From DAOTZU01 sp034433995 (GTDB lineage: Bacteria > Chloroflexota > Anaerolineae > UBA1429): a stretch of DNA of 36,075 nt. Shown here piece by piece: positions 15,762 to 24,407 of this stretch. Made by a program: the position numbers and the translations under genes. The stretch covers positions 1-36,075 of the forward strand of contig DAOTZU010000309.1 in the NCBI GenBank assembly GCA_034433995.1. The letters are read 5' to 3'. Numbering within the stretch: position 1 is the first letter of the stretch; every line of letters begins with the position of its first letter. The notes beneath the pieces are model-generated. The model saw only the letters and a list, made by a program, of their open reading frames with translations, was not told the DNA's origin and did not search any database.

Positions 15762-16769
15762 CTGAACCCCAGCTCCCTTGTCGGCATCATCGCCAACCCC
15801 GCTTCGGGCAAAGACATTCGCCGCTTGATCGCCCATGCGACCACGGTGGATAACCAGGGCAAGATCGGCATCGTGCGGCGTGCCCTCATCGGGCTGGGGG
15901 CCTTGGGCGTGGATGACGTGTGGCTCATGCCCGATACCAACTTTTTGGGTGAAAGGGCGGTGGAGGGCCTGCGGGAACGCCCCCTGCCGCGGGTCAAGAT
16001 CCTGGAGATGCCCGTCACCGGCCAGCCCCAGGATTCAGAGCGGGCGGCGCACCTTTTGCGCGAGGCCGGCGCCGGGTGTATCATCACCCTGGGCGGCGAT
16101 GGCACCGTGCGCATGGCGGCCAAGGGCGCGGGCGAGGTGCCCCTGCTACCCATCTCCACCGGCACGAATAATGTGCTCCCCAGTTTTGTGGAGGGCACCA
16201 TCGCCGGCTTGGCGGCGGGGGCCGTGGCCAAAGGGATGGTGGAGCTCGCCACGGTGGCCGTGCGCCACAAATGGCTGGAGGTATGGTACAACGGCCAGCC
16301 CCGGGAATGCGCCTTGGTGGATATTGCCGCCTTGGCGGGACAGTTTGTGGGCGCCCGCGCCGTGTGGAACGTGGAGGATCTGCGCCAGGTCATCGTCACC
16401 CGGGCCCATCCGGCGAACATGGGGATGTCGGCCATTGTAGGGGGGGTGCGCCCCATCGCGGTGGAGGAACCGGTGGGCGTGGCGCTCACCCTCGATGGGG
16501 CGAGCCCTTGGCGCGTGCTGGCCGCTGTGGGGCCGGGGCTGGTGCGCCGGGTGGGCATCGCCTCCCTGGAGGTTATTGCGCCGGGGAAGGGCGTGGAGAT
16601 TATCGCCGAACGCCCACTGCTCCTCGCCTTCGATGGCGAGCGCGAGCTCACCTTGCGCCAAGGCGATACCGCCGCCGTGGTCCTCCGCACCGACGGCCCT
16701 TGGATCGTGGATGCTTGGCGCGTGATGCAAGCACTGGTGGCCAAAGGGTTCTTGCAACAAGGCTCCTGA
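15762..16769 (+). CDS. acoX: AcoX-like / ATP-NAD kinase family protein, probable CTG start
   Basis: The product (335 residues from the CTG) belongs to the NAD-kinase-like fold. It shows the phosphate-binding ITLGGDGTVRMAA and the following PISTGTNNVLPSF. The N-terminal GIIANPASGKDIRRL is conserved in AcoX-type proteins and is only included if translation starts at or before 15762. No ATG, GTG or TTG lies in frame upstream of this segment after the previous stop. CTG has GGAGG 6 bases upstream, so I chose it. A TTG at 15825 would cut off the conserved N-terminus. AcoX proteins accompany acetoin dehydrogenase genes; their exact reaction is not settled. The neighbouring lipoamide dehydrogenase and alcohol dehydrogenase fit that context. 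Confidence 0.8.
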   Translation: MNPSSLVGIIANPASGKDIRRLIAHATTVDNQGKIGIVRRALIGLGALGVDDVWLMPDTNFLGERAVEGLRERPLPRVKILEMPVTGQPQDSERAAHLLREAGAGCIITLGGDGTVRMAAKGAGEVPLLPISTGTNNVLPSFVEGTIAGLAAGAVAKGMVELATVAVRHKWLEVWYNGQPRECALVDIAALAGQFVGARAVWNVEDLRQVIVTRAHPANMGMSAIVGGVRPIAVEEPVGVALTLDGASPWRVLAAVGPGLVRRVGIASLEVIAPGKGVEIIAERPLLLAFDGERELTLRQGDTAAVVLRTDGPWIVDAWRVMQALVAKGFLQQGS

Positions 16770-16805
16770 GGCTGCTTTCATTCTTCTCTAAAATAGGAGG
16801 CAAGC

Positions 16806-18206
16806 ATGGCAATTCGGGCAGATCTGGCCATCATCGGCACCGGCCCTGGGGGCTATGTCGCCGCTTTGCGCGCCGCCCAGCTCGGCGCCAAAGTCGTCTG
16901 TGTGGAAAAGAAATGGGTGGGCGGCGTATGCCTGAACGAGGGCTGCATCCCCACCAAGACGTTGCTGCGCAGCGCCGAGGTGTTTGCCTTGGCCAAGGAG
17001 GCGGACAAATTCGGCATCCACGTGGGCGAACCCCAAGTGAATTGGGCCCAGGTGCAGGCCCGCCGGGCGGAGGTGGTCAAACAGTTGACCGGCGGGGTGA
17101 GGATGCTCCTGGAGCGGGCCGGCGTGCAGGTGCTCATGGGCGAGGCGTCCTTCGTCCGCGCCAACACCCTCGCCGTGCGCCTGAGCGATGGGCAAGAGAC
17201 GGTGGTGGCGGATCGGATCATCATCGCCACCGGCTCGCGCTCGTTGGAGGTGCCCATCCCCGGCCTGGACCAACCCGGCGTGATGGATTACTCTGGCGCC
17301 TTGACCATCGAAAAGCTCCCCGCCAGCATCTGCGTCATCGGCGGCGGGGCCATCGGCTTGGAGTTCGCCAGCCTGTTCCGCACCTTTGGTGTGGCGGTGA
17401 CCATCGTGGAGATGTTGCCCCGCCTTGCCCCGCTGATGGATGCCTCCATCGGTGAAGGCCTGGCTTGGACCATGGCCAACCAGGGGATGGAGATCTATAC
17501 CAGCACCAAGGTGACGGGCGTGACCAAGAGCAGCGCCGGCCTGGTGGTCTCCATGACCACCCCCGAGGGTGAGCAGCAGGTGGAGGCTGAGAAGGTGTTG
17601 GTGGCCATCGGCCGGGCGCCCAATGTGGAGAACCTGGGCCTGGAAATGCTGGGCATCAAGGCCACCCGCAAGGGGATCCCCGTGGATAACCGCATGCGCA
17701 CCTCGGCGCCCGGCGTCTATGCCATCGGCGATGTGGCCGCCGAGGGGCCCATGTTGGCCCATGTGGCCATGCATCAAGGGATCGTGGCGGCAGAGGATGC
17801 CCTGGGGCATCCGGCGGTGATGGACTATCGCGCCGTGCCCAGTTGCATCTACTGCCTGCCGGAGGTGGCCAGCGTGGGCCTCAGCGAGGAGGAGGCGCGG
17901 GCCCAGGGGTATGAGGTGCAGGTGGGGATCTTTGGCCTGGCCAACAACGGCAAGGCCCTGGCCATGGGCGAGACGGACGGGTTCGTCAAGGTGGTCTCTG
18001 AGGCGAAATATGGCGCGGTGTTGGGGCTGCACGTCGTGGGCCCCCACGCCAGCGACCTGGTCTTGGAGGGGACGCTGGCCATCAACTTGGAGGCGACCCT
18101 GGACGAGCTGGACAAGACCATCCATCCCCATCCCGCCCTGGGCGAGGCCATCGCCGAGGCCTCCTTGGCCGCCCGCAAGCGCGCCTTGCACCTGCCGCAC
18201 TCATAG
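16806..18206 (+). CDS. lpdA: Dihydrolipoyl dehydrogenase (E3)
   Basis: The 466-residue flavoprotein reoxidises dihydrolipoamide with NAD+ for 2-oxoacid or acetoin dehydrogenase complexes or the glycine cleavage system. The FAD site is IGTGPGGYVAA, the redox disulfide is in VCLNEGCIPTKTL, the NAD site is IGGGAIGLEFASL, and the second FAD motif is VYAIGDVA. The C-terminal catalytic HPHPALGEA supplies the His-Glu pair. Length is normal. AGGAGG sits 5 bases before the ATG. No E1 or E2 gene and no lipoyl domain is encoded in the window, so its partner complex must lie elsewhere. Confidence 0.94.
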   Translation: MAIRADLAIIGTGPGGYVAALRAAQLGAKVVCVEKKWVGGVCLNEGCIPTKTLLRSAEVFALAKEADKFGIHVGEPQVNWAQVQARRAEVVKQLTGGVRMLLERAGVQVLMGEASFVRANTLAVRLSDGQETVVADRIIIATGSRSLEVPIPGLDQPGVMDYSGALTIEKLPASICVIGGGAIGLEFASLFRTFGVAVTIVEMLPRLAPLMDASIGEGLAWTMANQGMEIYTSTKVTGVTKSSAGLVVSMTTPEGEQQVEAEKVLVAIGRAPNVENLGLEMLGIKATRKGIPVDNRMRTSAPGVYAIGDVAAEGPMLAHVAMHQGIVAAEDALGHPAVMDYRAVPSCIYCLPEVASVGLSEEEARAQGYEVQVGIFGLANNGKALAMGETDGFVKVVSEAKYGAVLGLHVVGPHASDLVLEGTLAINLEATLDELDKTIHPHPALGEAIAEASLAARKRALHLPHS

Positions 18207-18227
18207 CCCGACGGGAGGGAGGTGAGC

Positions 18228-19328
18228 ATGGTCCGAGCGGCGGTGATGCCGGCCCCCGATGCGCCGGTGGAGGTGAGGCATTATCCCCTGCCCGCCCTGG
18301 AGGAGGGCGCCATCCTCTTGCGCACCCTCTACAGCGAGGTGTGCGGCACGGATGTGCATCTGCATCACGGGCACCTGAGCGGCGTGCCCTATCCCATCAT
18401 CCCCGGCCACGTGAACGTGGGAGAGATCGCCGAGCTGAGGGGACGGCCGATAGACCTCCACGGCCGGCCATTACAGGTGGGCCAGATCGTCACCTTCCTC
18501 GATGTGCACGAGACGTGTGGCCATTGCTGGTTCTGCACCGTGGCCAAAGCCTCCACCCGCTGCCCGCACCGCCGTGTGTATGGCATCACCTATTCGGCGG
18601 AGGAGGGGCTGCTGGGGGGCTGGGCGGAGATGATCTATCTCAAGCCGGGGGTCAAAGTGCTCCCCTTGCCCGAGAACGTGCCTCCGGAGCGTTTCATCGG
18701 CGCGGGCTGCGGGTTGCCCACCGCCGTGCACGCCATCGAGCGGGCCGAGATCATGCTGGGCGATACGGTGGTGGTGCAGGGGAGCGGCCCTGTGGGGCTG
18801 ACGGCCACCATCCTGGCCCAGTTGAGCGGGGCCACCCGCGTCATCGTCATCGGTGGCCCCGCCTTGCGCCTGCGCGAGGCCGAGCGCGTCGGCGCGGACC
18901 TCACCCTGGATATCGCCGCCACGACCCCAGAGGAACGCCTGGCCCGCATCTTGGAGGAGACCCAGGGCCGCGGCGCCGATGTGACCATCGAGGCCAGCGG
19001 CAACCCCGCAGCCGTCCACGAGGGGTTCGCCCTCACCCGCGATGCGGGCCGTTATGTCATCGTGGGACAGTACACCGATGTGGGCGATATCCGCCTGAAC
19101 CCTCATGCAGAGATCAACCGCAAGCACCTGGAGGTGCGCGGCTGTTGGGGGAGCGATTTCAGCCACTTTTGGCGGGGGATGCGGGTCTTGGCCAAGCACG
19201 GTGACCGTTTTCAGTGGGAGCGTTTCATCACCCGCCGCTATGCCCTGGAGGAGGCCAATCTGGCCCTGGACGATGTGGAACACTATCGCACCGTCAAAGC
19301 CTTGATTGATCCTTGGAAGAGCATGTAG
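18228..19328 (+). CDS. Zinc-dependent medium-chain alcohol dehydrogenase
   Basis: The 366-residue protein has a GroES-like N-terminal domain and a Rossmann domain (VVVQGSGPVGLTATILAQ). Catalytic zinc ligands are probably the Cys in SEVCGTDVH, the His in IIPGHVNVGEI (the family's usual GHE is GHV here) and the Cys in GAGCGLPTAVHA. Four Cys in TCGHCWFCTVAKASTRC form the structural zinc lobe. The substrate is unknown; beside AcoX and E3, a butanediol or acetoin-type dehydrogenase is a reasonable guess. GTG at 18222 is in frame, but the ATG at 18228 with GGGAGGGAGG upstream is better spaced. It is part of the 14431-19893 operon. Confidence 0.88.
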   Translation: MVRAAVMPAPDAPVEVRHYPLPALEEGAILLRTLYSEVCGTDVHLHHGHLSGVPYPIIPGHVNVGEIAELRGRPIDLHGRPLQVGQIVTFLDVHETCGHCWFCTVAKASTRCPHRRVYGITYSAEEGLLGGWAEMIYLKPGVKVLPLPENVPPERFIGAGCGLPTAVHAIERAEIMLGDTVVVQGSGPVGLTATILAQLSGATRVIVIGGPALRLREAERVGADLTLDIAATTPEERLARILEETQGRGADVTIEASGNPAAVHEGFALTRDAGRYVIVGQYTDVGDIRLNPHAEINRKHLEVRGCWGSDFSHFWRGMRVLAKHGDRFQWERFITRRYALEEANLALDDVEHYRTVKALIDPWKSM

Positions 19329-19341
19329 GAGCGGAGAGGGT

Positions 19342-19893
19342 ATGGAGGAGAAAAGCCTCATCCTCTATGTGAGCGCGGCGCCAGAGATGGATGTGGAGTG
19401 CGAGCTTTTGGGGCAAACCCTGGCCCGGCTGACCCAACTCACCCAGTGGACCATCAAGCGCACGCCGGCCCCCCATGAGCACGCCAACCCCGACCTTGCC
19501 ACCCTGCGCCGCAGCCATTTCTATCTGATCTTGCTCGGCAGCGATATCGTGGCGCCCATCGGCGTGGAATGGATGGCGGCCCGTGAGGCGCAGATCACCC
19601 TCTTTGCCTTTCGCCGGGTGGGCACGGTGCCCACACCGGCCGCGGCCTTTTTCGCCCACAACGCCGGCGTGACCTGGGAGCGTTACACAACCCCCCAAGA
19701 GTTTATCCGGCGCTTTGAGCGGGCATTGATCACGCAACTGGTGCAGGGCACGCCGGGTTATGGGCTACACCTGGCCGAGATCGAGTCGCTGGCGGCCCGC
19801 CTGAAGGAATTGGAGCAGGAGGACACGCCCTCTGAAATCTCCGAAGAACGCCGTGGCGCCGGCCGCGGCGGCGTGATCCTGCCCACAGTCTAG
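19342..19893 (+). CDS. Small DUF4062/TIR-like alpha/beta protein
   Basis: The 183-residue protein begins with LILYVSAAPEMDVECELLGQ, resembling the VSST...ER.LL opening of DUF4062 domains. It continues with SHFYLILLGSDIVAPIGVEW, like the strand-turn that ends such TIR-related folds. A charged helix (ESLAARLKELEQEDTPSEIS) and a basic Gly-rich tail follow. DUF4062 domains are often N-terminal parts of large STAND or effector proteins; here the domain stands alone. The resemblance is by eye and weak. It is the last gene of the operon, 13 bases after the alcohol dehydrogenase, and converges with galT. The ATG at 19342 follows GGAGCGGAGAGGG. Confidence 0.6.
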   Translation: MEEKSLILYVSAAPEMDVECELLGQTLARLTQLTQWTIKRTPAPHEHANPDLATLRRSHFYLILLGSDIVAPIGVEWMAAREAQITLFAFRRVGTVPTPAAAFFAHNAGVTWERYTTPQEFIRRFERALITQLVQGTPGYGLHLAEIESLAARLKELEQEDTPSEISEERRGAGRGGVILPTV

Positions 19894-19913
19894 CCGGCCA
19901 GAGCTCAGCGCGC

Positions 19914-20960
19914 TCAGGCCAGATCGAAACGCACCTCGGCCAATGACCGCAGGCGTTCGGCGGCGGCCTCTGGGGTGAGGTCGCGCTGAGGATTGGCCAA
20001 CATCTCGTAACCCACCATGAACTTGCGGATGGTGGCGGAGCGCAGCAAGGGCGGATAAAAGTGCAGATGGAGATGCCACTCCGCATGTTCGCCGCCGTCG
20101 GTGGGTTTCTGGTGGATGCCCATGGTGTAGGGGAACGAGGTCTCAAAGAGGTTGTCGTAGCGCGTCGTCAGGCGTTTGAGGATATTGGCCAGGCCGGCCT
20201 GTTCCTCGGCGGTGAGCTCTGCCAACGAGGGGACGTGGCGCGTGCTGAGGACCATGGTCTCAAAGGGCCAGACGGCCCAAAAGGGCACCAGGGCCACAAA
20301 GTGGGCGTTGGCGCAGACCAGCCGCTCCTGGCGGGCGTGCTCCAGGGCCAGATAGTCGCAGAGCAGGCAAGAGCCGTGTTCCTGGCGATAGCGGGCCTGG
20401 GCGCGCTGTTCCAGAGCGGGCTGTTGGGGCAACGAGGCGTTGCTCCAGATCTGCCCGTGGGGATGGGGGGCGCTGCAGCCCATCATCTCGCCCTTGTTTT
20501 CAAAAATCTGCACATAGGTGATGTTGGGGCGGGCACCGATCTCCCGATATTGTTCCGTCCACACCTCCACCACGCGGCGAATGGCGGTCTCGTCCATCTG
20601 GGGCAGCGTCAAGCTGTGATCCGGGGAGAAACAGACCACCCGACAGAGGCCGGCCTCGGCCCGGGCGATGAGGAGGTCTCCCGAACGGTATTCGCCTTCA
20701 GGGGTATCGGGCAAGAGGGCGGCAAAATCGTTATCAAAGACAAAGGTCCCCGTGTACATGGGGTTGCGCACGCCCCCGGCCCTCTCGTTGCCCGGACAGA
20801 GGTAACACTGGGGATCGTACGAGGGTCGCCGTTCCACGGCGGGCCTTTCCACCTGGCCTCGCCAGGGGCGCTTGGTGCGGTGCGGAGAGACCAAGATCCA
20901 CTCCTCGGTGAGCGGGTTGTAGCGCCGATGAGGATGCTCGGCGAGGTTGAATACGGACAC
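19914..20960 (-). CDS. galT: Galactose-1-phosphate uridylyltransferase
   Basis: The 348-residue enzyme swaps UMP between UDP-glucose and galactose-1-phosphate (Leloir pathway), linking sugar catabolism and nucleotide-sugar supply. RYNPLTEEWILVSPHR is the family start, CYLCPGNERAGG holds a zinc Cys pair, and APHPHGQIW carries the active-site His that becomes uridylylated. The C-terminal HIT-like half includes HLHLHFYPP. The frame is open to 21278, but GTG at 20960 has AAAGGAG about 4 bases upstream, follows a strong promoter, and begins the conserved part, so I chose it. No galK or galE is nearby. Confidence 0.93.
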   Translation of the reverse strand: MSVFNLAEHPHRRYNPLTEEWILVSPHRTKRPWRGQVERPAVERRPSYDPQCYLCPGNERAGGVRNPMYTGTFVFDNDFAALLPDTPEGEYRSGDLLIARAEAGLCRVVCFSPDHSLTLPQMDETAIRRVVEVWTEQYREIGARPNITYVQIFENKGEMMGCSAPHPHGQIWSNASLPQQPALEQRAQARYRQEHGSCLLCDYLALEHARQERLVCANAHFVALVPFWAVWPFETMVLSTRHVPSLAELTAEEQAGLANILKRLTTRYDNLFETSFPYTMGIHQKPTDGGEHAEWHLHLHFYPPLLRSATIRKFMVGYEMLANPQRDLTPEAAAERLRSLAEVRFDLA

Positions 20961-21007
20961 GCTGCTCCTTTCTTGCTGCCGGCCTACGGGTGACATGTTG
21001 CGCCGAT

Positions 21008-21035
21008 AGGATAATGGCCGGGGGCGGTTTGTCAA
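21008..21035 (-). promoter_or_regulatory. Sigma-70-type promoter of galT
   Basis: On the minus strand a perfect TTGACA is followed by 16 bases and TATCCT. It lies about 50 bases upstream of the galT GTG and 33 bases from the divergent gene's ATG. Confidence 0.7.
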
Positions 21036-21068
21036 AACGTGCAAGACAAGCATGCGACGAGGTGAGGG

Positions 21069-21683
21069 ATGCTGTGCCCTGAATGTCGGCAATCCGCGCC
21101 AGGGGGGACGCCCTGCCCACGCTGTGGCTCGCCCGTGCCTGCGCGGGAGAGTTTCGGCGGCGAGGGGGGACATTATCTCCGGCTTTTCACGGCCCTCTCC
21201 CTCGTCAGCGGCGGGCTCTTTTGCTGGATCGCGAGCCGGGGCACCGGCCTCACGGCAACTCTGGGTCGCCTGGCGCACACGGCCTGGTTATGGCTCTACC
21301 TGCTCCTCCTCTTGGCCCCCATCGGCGTGGGCCTGTACTACTATGCCATGTTGCGCGCCGAGGAGGTCATCGTCACCGATGCCTATATCGAGCGCCGTTC
21401 CAAGTGGGGCAACCAGCGTTTGGCCTGGTCAGAGATCCGCGCCTTTCGCCAGCATTCCACCCTCTTGCGCTTCACCCGGCTGGGGCGCGTGGCCGGCCTC
21501 AGCCGGTTCTTCCGGCGGGGCAAACTGATGACCAACCTGCCCCCCATCGTCTATGAGCTGGTGGGCCCTCCCGGCCCTTCCGGGGATCCTTGGACCATCC
21601 GCCTGGAGCCCGGGACCATCGAAGACCTTCCCTGGTTGCTGCAATTGATTGAGGAACACCTGGGCCCGCCTCAGGAAGGATAA
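21069..21683 (+). CDS. Zinc-ribbon membrane protein with PH-like domain
   Basis: The 204-residue protein opens with a short zinc ribbon (MLCPECRQSAPGGTPCPRCG, two CxxC knuckles). Two membrane segments follow (LFTALSLVSGGLFCWIAS and LWLYLLLLLAPIGVGLYYY). The soluble C-terminus (VIVTDAYIERRSKWGNQRLA...IRAF) has the pattern of bacterial PH-like domains. The Cys-ribbon end and the PH part would both face the cytoplasm if the two helices form a hairpin. I do not recognise a specific family or function. GAGGTGAGGG precedes the ATG. It is divergent from galT and ends 19 bases before the convergent glycosyltransferase gene. Confidence 0.7.
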   Translation: MLCPECRQSAPGGTPCPRCGSPVPARESFGGEGGHYLRLFTALSLVSGGLFCWIASRGTGLTATLGRLAHTAWLWLYLLLLLAPIGVGLYYYAMLRAEEVIVTDAYIERRSKWGNQRLAWSEIRAFRQHSTLLRFTRLGRVAGLSRFFRRGKLMTNLPPIVYELVGPPGPSGDPWTIRLEPGTIEDLPWLLQLIEEHLGPPQEG

Positions 21684-21702
21684 CCTTTGCCCGGCATCCC
21701 CC

Positions 21703-23787
21703 TTACTTTTCTCCGTAGAAGGCGATGAACGCCGGCTCACCGCCCGGATAGGCCTCGCCCAACACCGCCCAGCGCACGAAATAGGCCTGTAGCGTGGCCA
21801 AGCTTGGCTTATCTTGGGGCGCGAGCAGCATGAGCATCTTCCCCTGAAACCCGGCCAAGGGCGGCGCGTCCGGCGCCAACCGCTCGATCTCGACGGCGGG
21901 TCCGCGGCCTGCGGCATCCAGGTGCACATTGAGGGCGGCGCGGTCGTACCACTGGGGCCAGGGTTTCACATAGCTGGGCCCTTCCCGGAAGGCCACCATC
22001 CGCCGGGCCAACTGCTCTTCCAAAGAATAGTTGGCCACATCCGGCGCGAGGCGGCGGTAGGCGTAAAAATAATCGCGAGAGCTCTCGCCCGCCTCGCCCC
22101 ACCACAGGGCGCCCACCAGGATCACGGGGACCATGGCCACCACCAGCGGACGCGCACGCCAGGTTTGAGCCAAGAGGCGCTCCAATCCATCCCGCAGGGC
22201 AGCGCGCAGGGAGGTGAGGGCCAGGGCGGCCAGCACCAAGGCGGGGATGACCGTGCCAGCGGCCAAGAGGCTATCCACCCTGTTTCCCTGGGCCAAGCTC
22301 ACAAACAGCGGCGCCCAAAAGGTCAGGAGGCCCAGCAACACAAGGATGTGGGCCCCGCGCCGGGGCCGGGCCAGGGCGGTGGCGCATCCCAAAACCAAGA
22401 GCGTGCTGCTCAGAAAACCCAGCTCCCGCTCCAGGGGCACGCCGTGGCGCGGGTTGGTGTCGCCCTGGAGGTTCAAGAGCGCCAGGCCCAGAAGGATGCG
22501 GGGCAAGGGGACGCCGCCCTCCGCCGTGGCCAGGATGGCAGCATCCGAGGCGGCGGGCGCGGAGGATGCCGGGAGCAGCAAGGCTCTGGGCGTGGCGGCG
22601 ATGGAGCGCGCCCAGGGCCCGGCGACGACCAGGGTCACCAGGAAGAGCAACCCTATGCCGGCGAGCAGCCGGTGGAGATCCTGTGGCCAGCAGGGGGATG
22701 GCACGGCCTCCAAGGCGCGCCGGCTCTTGCGCCTGCCGCAGAGCGCCCCGTAGAGGAGACCGCAGCCGACCACCAGGAAAACGCCGTAGAGCAGATGGGG
22801 ATGTGCCCACGCCCCCAAACCCAGCACCAACCCGCCCCAGGCCCAATCGCGGGGGTGGCCCCGGCGCAAGCCCCGCGCCACAAAGTACAGGAGCAGGGCG
22901 CCGCCCAGGGGCACCAGGGAGATGGGATCTCCCATGCGGCTGAGGAGGATGTGCCACTTGTTCACCGCCAAAAGGAGCGCTGCCCAGACGCCCGCCTCAT
23001 ATCCCAAGGACTCGGCGGCCAAAAAATAGAGGGCAGGGATGGTGGCCGTGCCCACGAGGGCCGAGGTAAGGCGCAGACTGTAGGGGCTCAGGCGGCCGAG
23101 GCGCGCCAGCGCTGCGGCGAGATAATAGAACAGTTCGCCGACGGCCGGCGTGGCGAGCCCAGACGCGGCTCCTTCCCGGAGCAACCGCTGGGCGGCGTAA
23201 TAATGTTGCGGCGCCTCCGGGCCCAGATCGGCGGGGAGCTCCGCCAAACGGTACACCCGCAGGGCGAAGCCCAAGACGAGGGCGACGCCCAGCCCCACCA
23301 GCTTCCAGGAGATGAGCCAGCGGCCCCGGCCTGCGGGGGCGATCAGCTTTTCCCTCGGATCTGCCGACCTTGGGCGCGGTGGCAAGGCCAGAAAACACAA
23401 GAGGATGCTCACCGCCCACGAGAGCAAGCCAAGGGCCCGGTTATCACGGTCGAGGCCCAGCACGGCCAGGGCGGCAAAAAGGACCGCCCATAATAAGTAC
23501 GCGCGATGGAGGGACCATGAGGGGCTTTGGGTGCCTGTGCCTGCGGAAGGCCCATAAAGATGGGCTGGCAACGGGTTGGTGAGGGCATAGAGTACAGCGC
23601 CGAGGAGGTAGAGCCCCAGCGCCACCCCCAAGTGCATCCGCCGATCCAGCCACCATTGCGCCCAGGCCGCCAACCCCAAGGCCAGGCCCAGCAGCAGACG
23701 CGGGCTCGCCCCCAACCCCGGCGCCGTCCGGCCTGGAGAGGGTTGGGATTCAGGAGTGGGGATTACGGGCAGCTCCTGCTTTGCCAT
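21703..23787 (-). CDS. Polytopic glycosyltransferase (GT39/ArnT-PMT-like)
   Basis: The 694-residue protein has many hydrophobic segments throughout and a large soluble C-terminus. After the first helices comes LRVYRLAELPADLGPEAPQHYYAAQRLLREG, quoted here in two parts: LRVYRLAELPADLGPE then APQHYYAAQ. It matches the first external loop of PMT/ArnT-type GT-C enzymes, where an acidic pair serves catalysis. Such enzymes move a sugar from a polyprenyl phosphate donor to a protein, lipid or glycan outside the membrane. The acceptor is unknown. It starts 2 bases after the methyltransferase stop, so translational coupling is likely. The ATG at 23787 precedes a Pro-rich N-terminal tail before the first helix; the open frame beyond it overlaps the methyltransferase. 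Confidence 0.78.
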   Translation of the reverse strand: MAKQELPVIPTPESQPSPGRTAPGLGASPRLLLGLALGLAAWAQWWLDRRMHLGVALGLYLLGAVLYALTNPLPAHLYGPSAGTGTQSPSWSLHRAYLLWAVLFAALAVLGLDRDNRALGLLSWAVSILLCFLALPPRPRSADPREKLIAPAGRGRWLISWKLVGLGVALVLGFALRVYRLAELPADLGPEAPQHYYAAQRLLREGAASGLATPAVGELFYYLAAALARLGRLSPYSLRLTSALVGTATIPALYFLAAESLGYEAGVWAALLLAVNKWHILLSRMGDPISLVPLGGALLLYFVARGLRRGHPRDWAWGGLVLGLGAWAHPHLLYGVFLVVGCGLLYGALCGRRKSRRALEAVPSPCWPQDLHRLLAGIGLLFLVTLVVAGPWARSIAATPRALLLPASSAPAASDAAILATAEGGVPLPRILLGLALLNLQGDTNPRHGVPLERELGFLSSTLLVLGCATALARPRRGAHILVLLGLLTFWAPLFVSLAQGNRVDSLLAAGTVIPALVLAALALTSLRAALRDGLERLLAQTWRARPLVVAMVPVILVGALWWGEAGESSRDYFYAYRRLAPDVANYSLEEQLARRMVAFREGPSYVKPWPQWYDRAALNVHLDAAGRGPAVEIERLAPDAPPLAGFQGKMLMLLAPQDKPSLATLQAYFVRWAVLGEAYPGGEPAFIAFYGEK

Positions 23788-23789
23788 GA

Positions 23790-24389
23790 CTATCGTCGGT
23801 CCTTGCGCGCCAGGATGATCTGAAACAGCCCCAGGCCATGGCGCGTGGTGCACACCAGGCGCAGGCCGGCATCCGCCACCAGGCGGGCCGTCTCGCGGTT
23901 GAGGTGGCAGCTCCGGCTGAGGCGGTGCCAAGGGCGCTCCAAGACATCGGTGAGCCAGCGCATCCACCCGTCCTCGCCCCGCACGTGCTCTACCATGGCC
24001 AGCCAACCTCCGGGCCGCAACACGCGGCGCACCTCGCCCAAGGTTGCGACCGGATCGGCGACGCTGCACAAGACGAGGGAGGTTACCACGTAGTCAAAGC
24101 TCTCACTGCGCAGGGGAAGGCGCAGCGCATCGGCCTGTACCCAATAGACACGGGCCCGGGTGGGGCGGCCACGGGCGCGGCGGAGCATCTCCTCGCTCAG
24201 GTCCATGGCGACGAGGGTGACGCCTGGGGCATAGAGCGGCAAGTTCGCCCCCGTGCCCACGCCGAGCTCCAGCACGCGGCCCGTCAGGTGGGGATAGAGG
24301 CTCTGCCGCAAACCCCGCAAAAGCAGAGCTTCCAGGAACCACATACCGCGGTCATAGCCACAGGCCAAGCCATCAAAGATGTTGCCCAT
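23790..24389 (-). CDS. Class I SAM-dependent methyltransferase
   Basis: The 199-residue protein has the UbiE-like Rossmann methyltransferase pattern. The SAM motif is VLELGVGTGANLPLY, the acidic strand end is VTLVAMDLSEEMLRRA, and the post-motif regions are ADALRLPLRSESFDYVV and VLRPGGWLAMVEHV. The lead GNIFDGLACGYDRGM is typical of small-molecule or phospholipid methyltransferases. The substrate cannot be told; phosphatidylethanolamine or quinone-type lipids are possible. A GTG at 24395 is an alternative start; neither has a clear ribosome site. It sits 18 bases after the M23-like gene. Confidence 0.82.
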   Translation of the reverse strand: MGNIFDGLACGYDRGMWFLEALLLRGLRQSLYPHLTGRVLELGVGTGANLPLYAPGVTLVAMDLSEEMLRRARGRPTRARVYWVQADALRLPLRSESFDYVVTSLVLCSVADPVATLGEVRRVLRPGGWLAMVEHVRGEDGWMRWLTDVLERPWHRLSRSCHLNRETARLVADAGLRLVCTTRHGLGLFQIILARKDRR

Positions 24390-24407
24390 CAGCACGACAC
24401 CGCAAGT

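Noticed and set aside
16788..18200. A 470-residue minus-strand frame opposite the lipoamide dehydrogenase
   Set aside because: It is the antisense of a certain enzyme and has the His/Gly/Gln-rich composition of shadow frames.
21814..23493. A 559-residue plus-strand frame opposite the large glycosyltransferase
   Set aside because: It mirrors the membrane protein gene and contains no recognisable domain.
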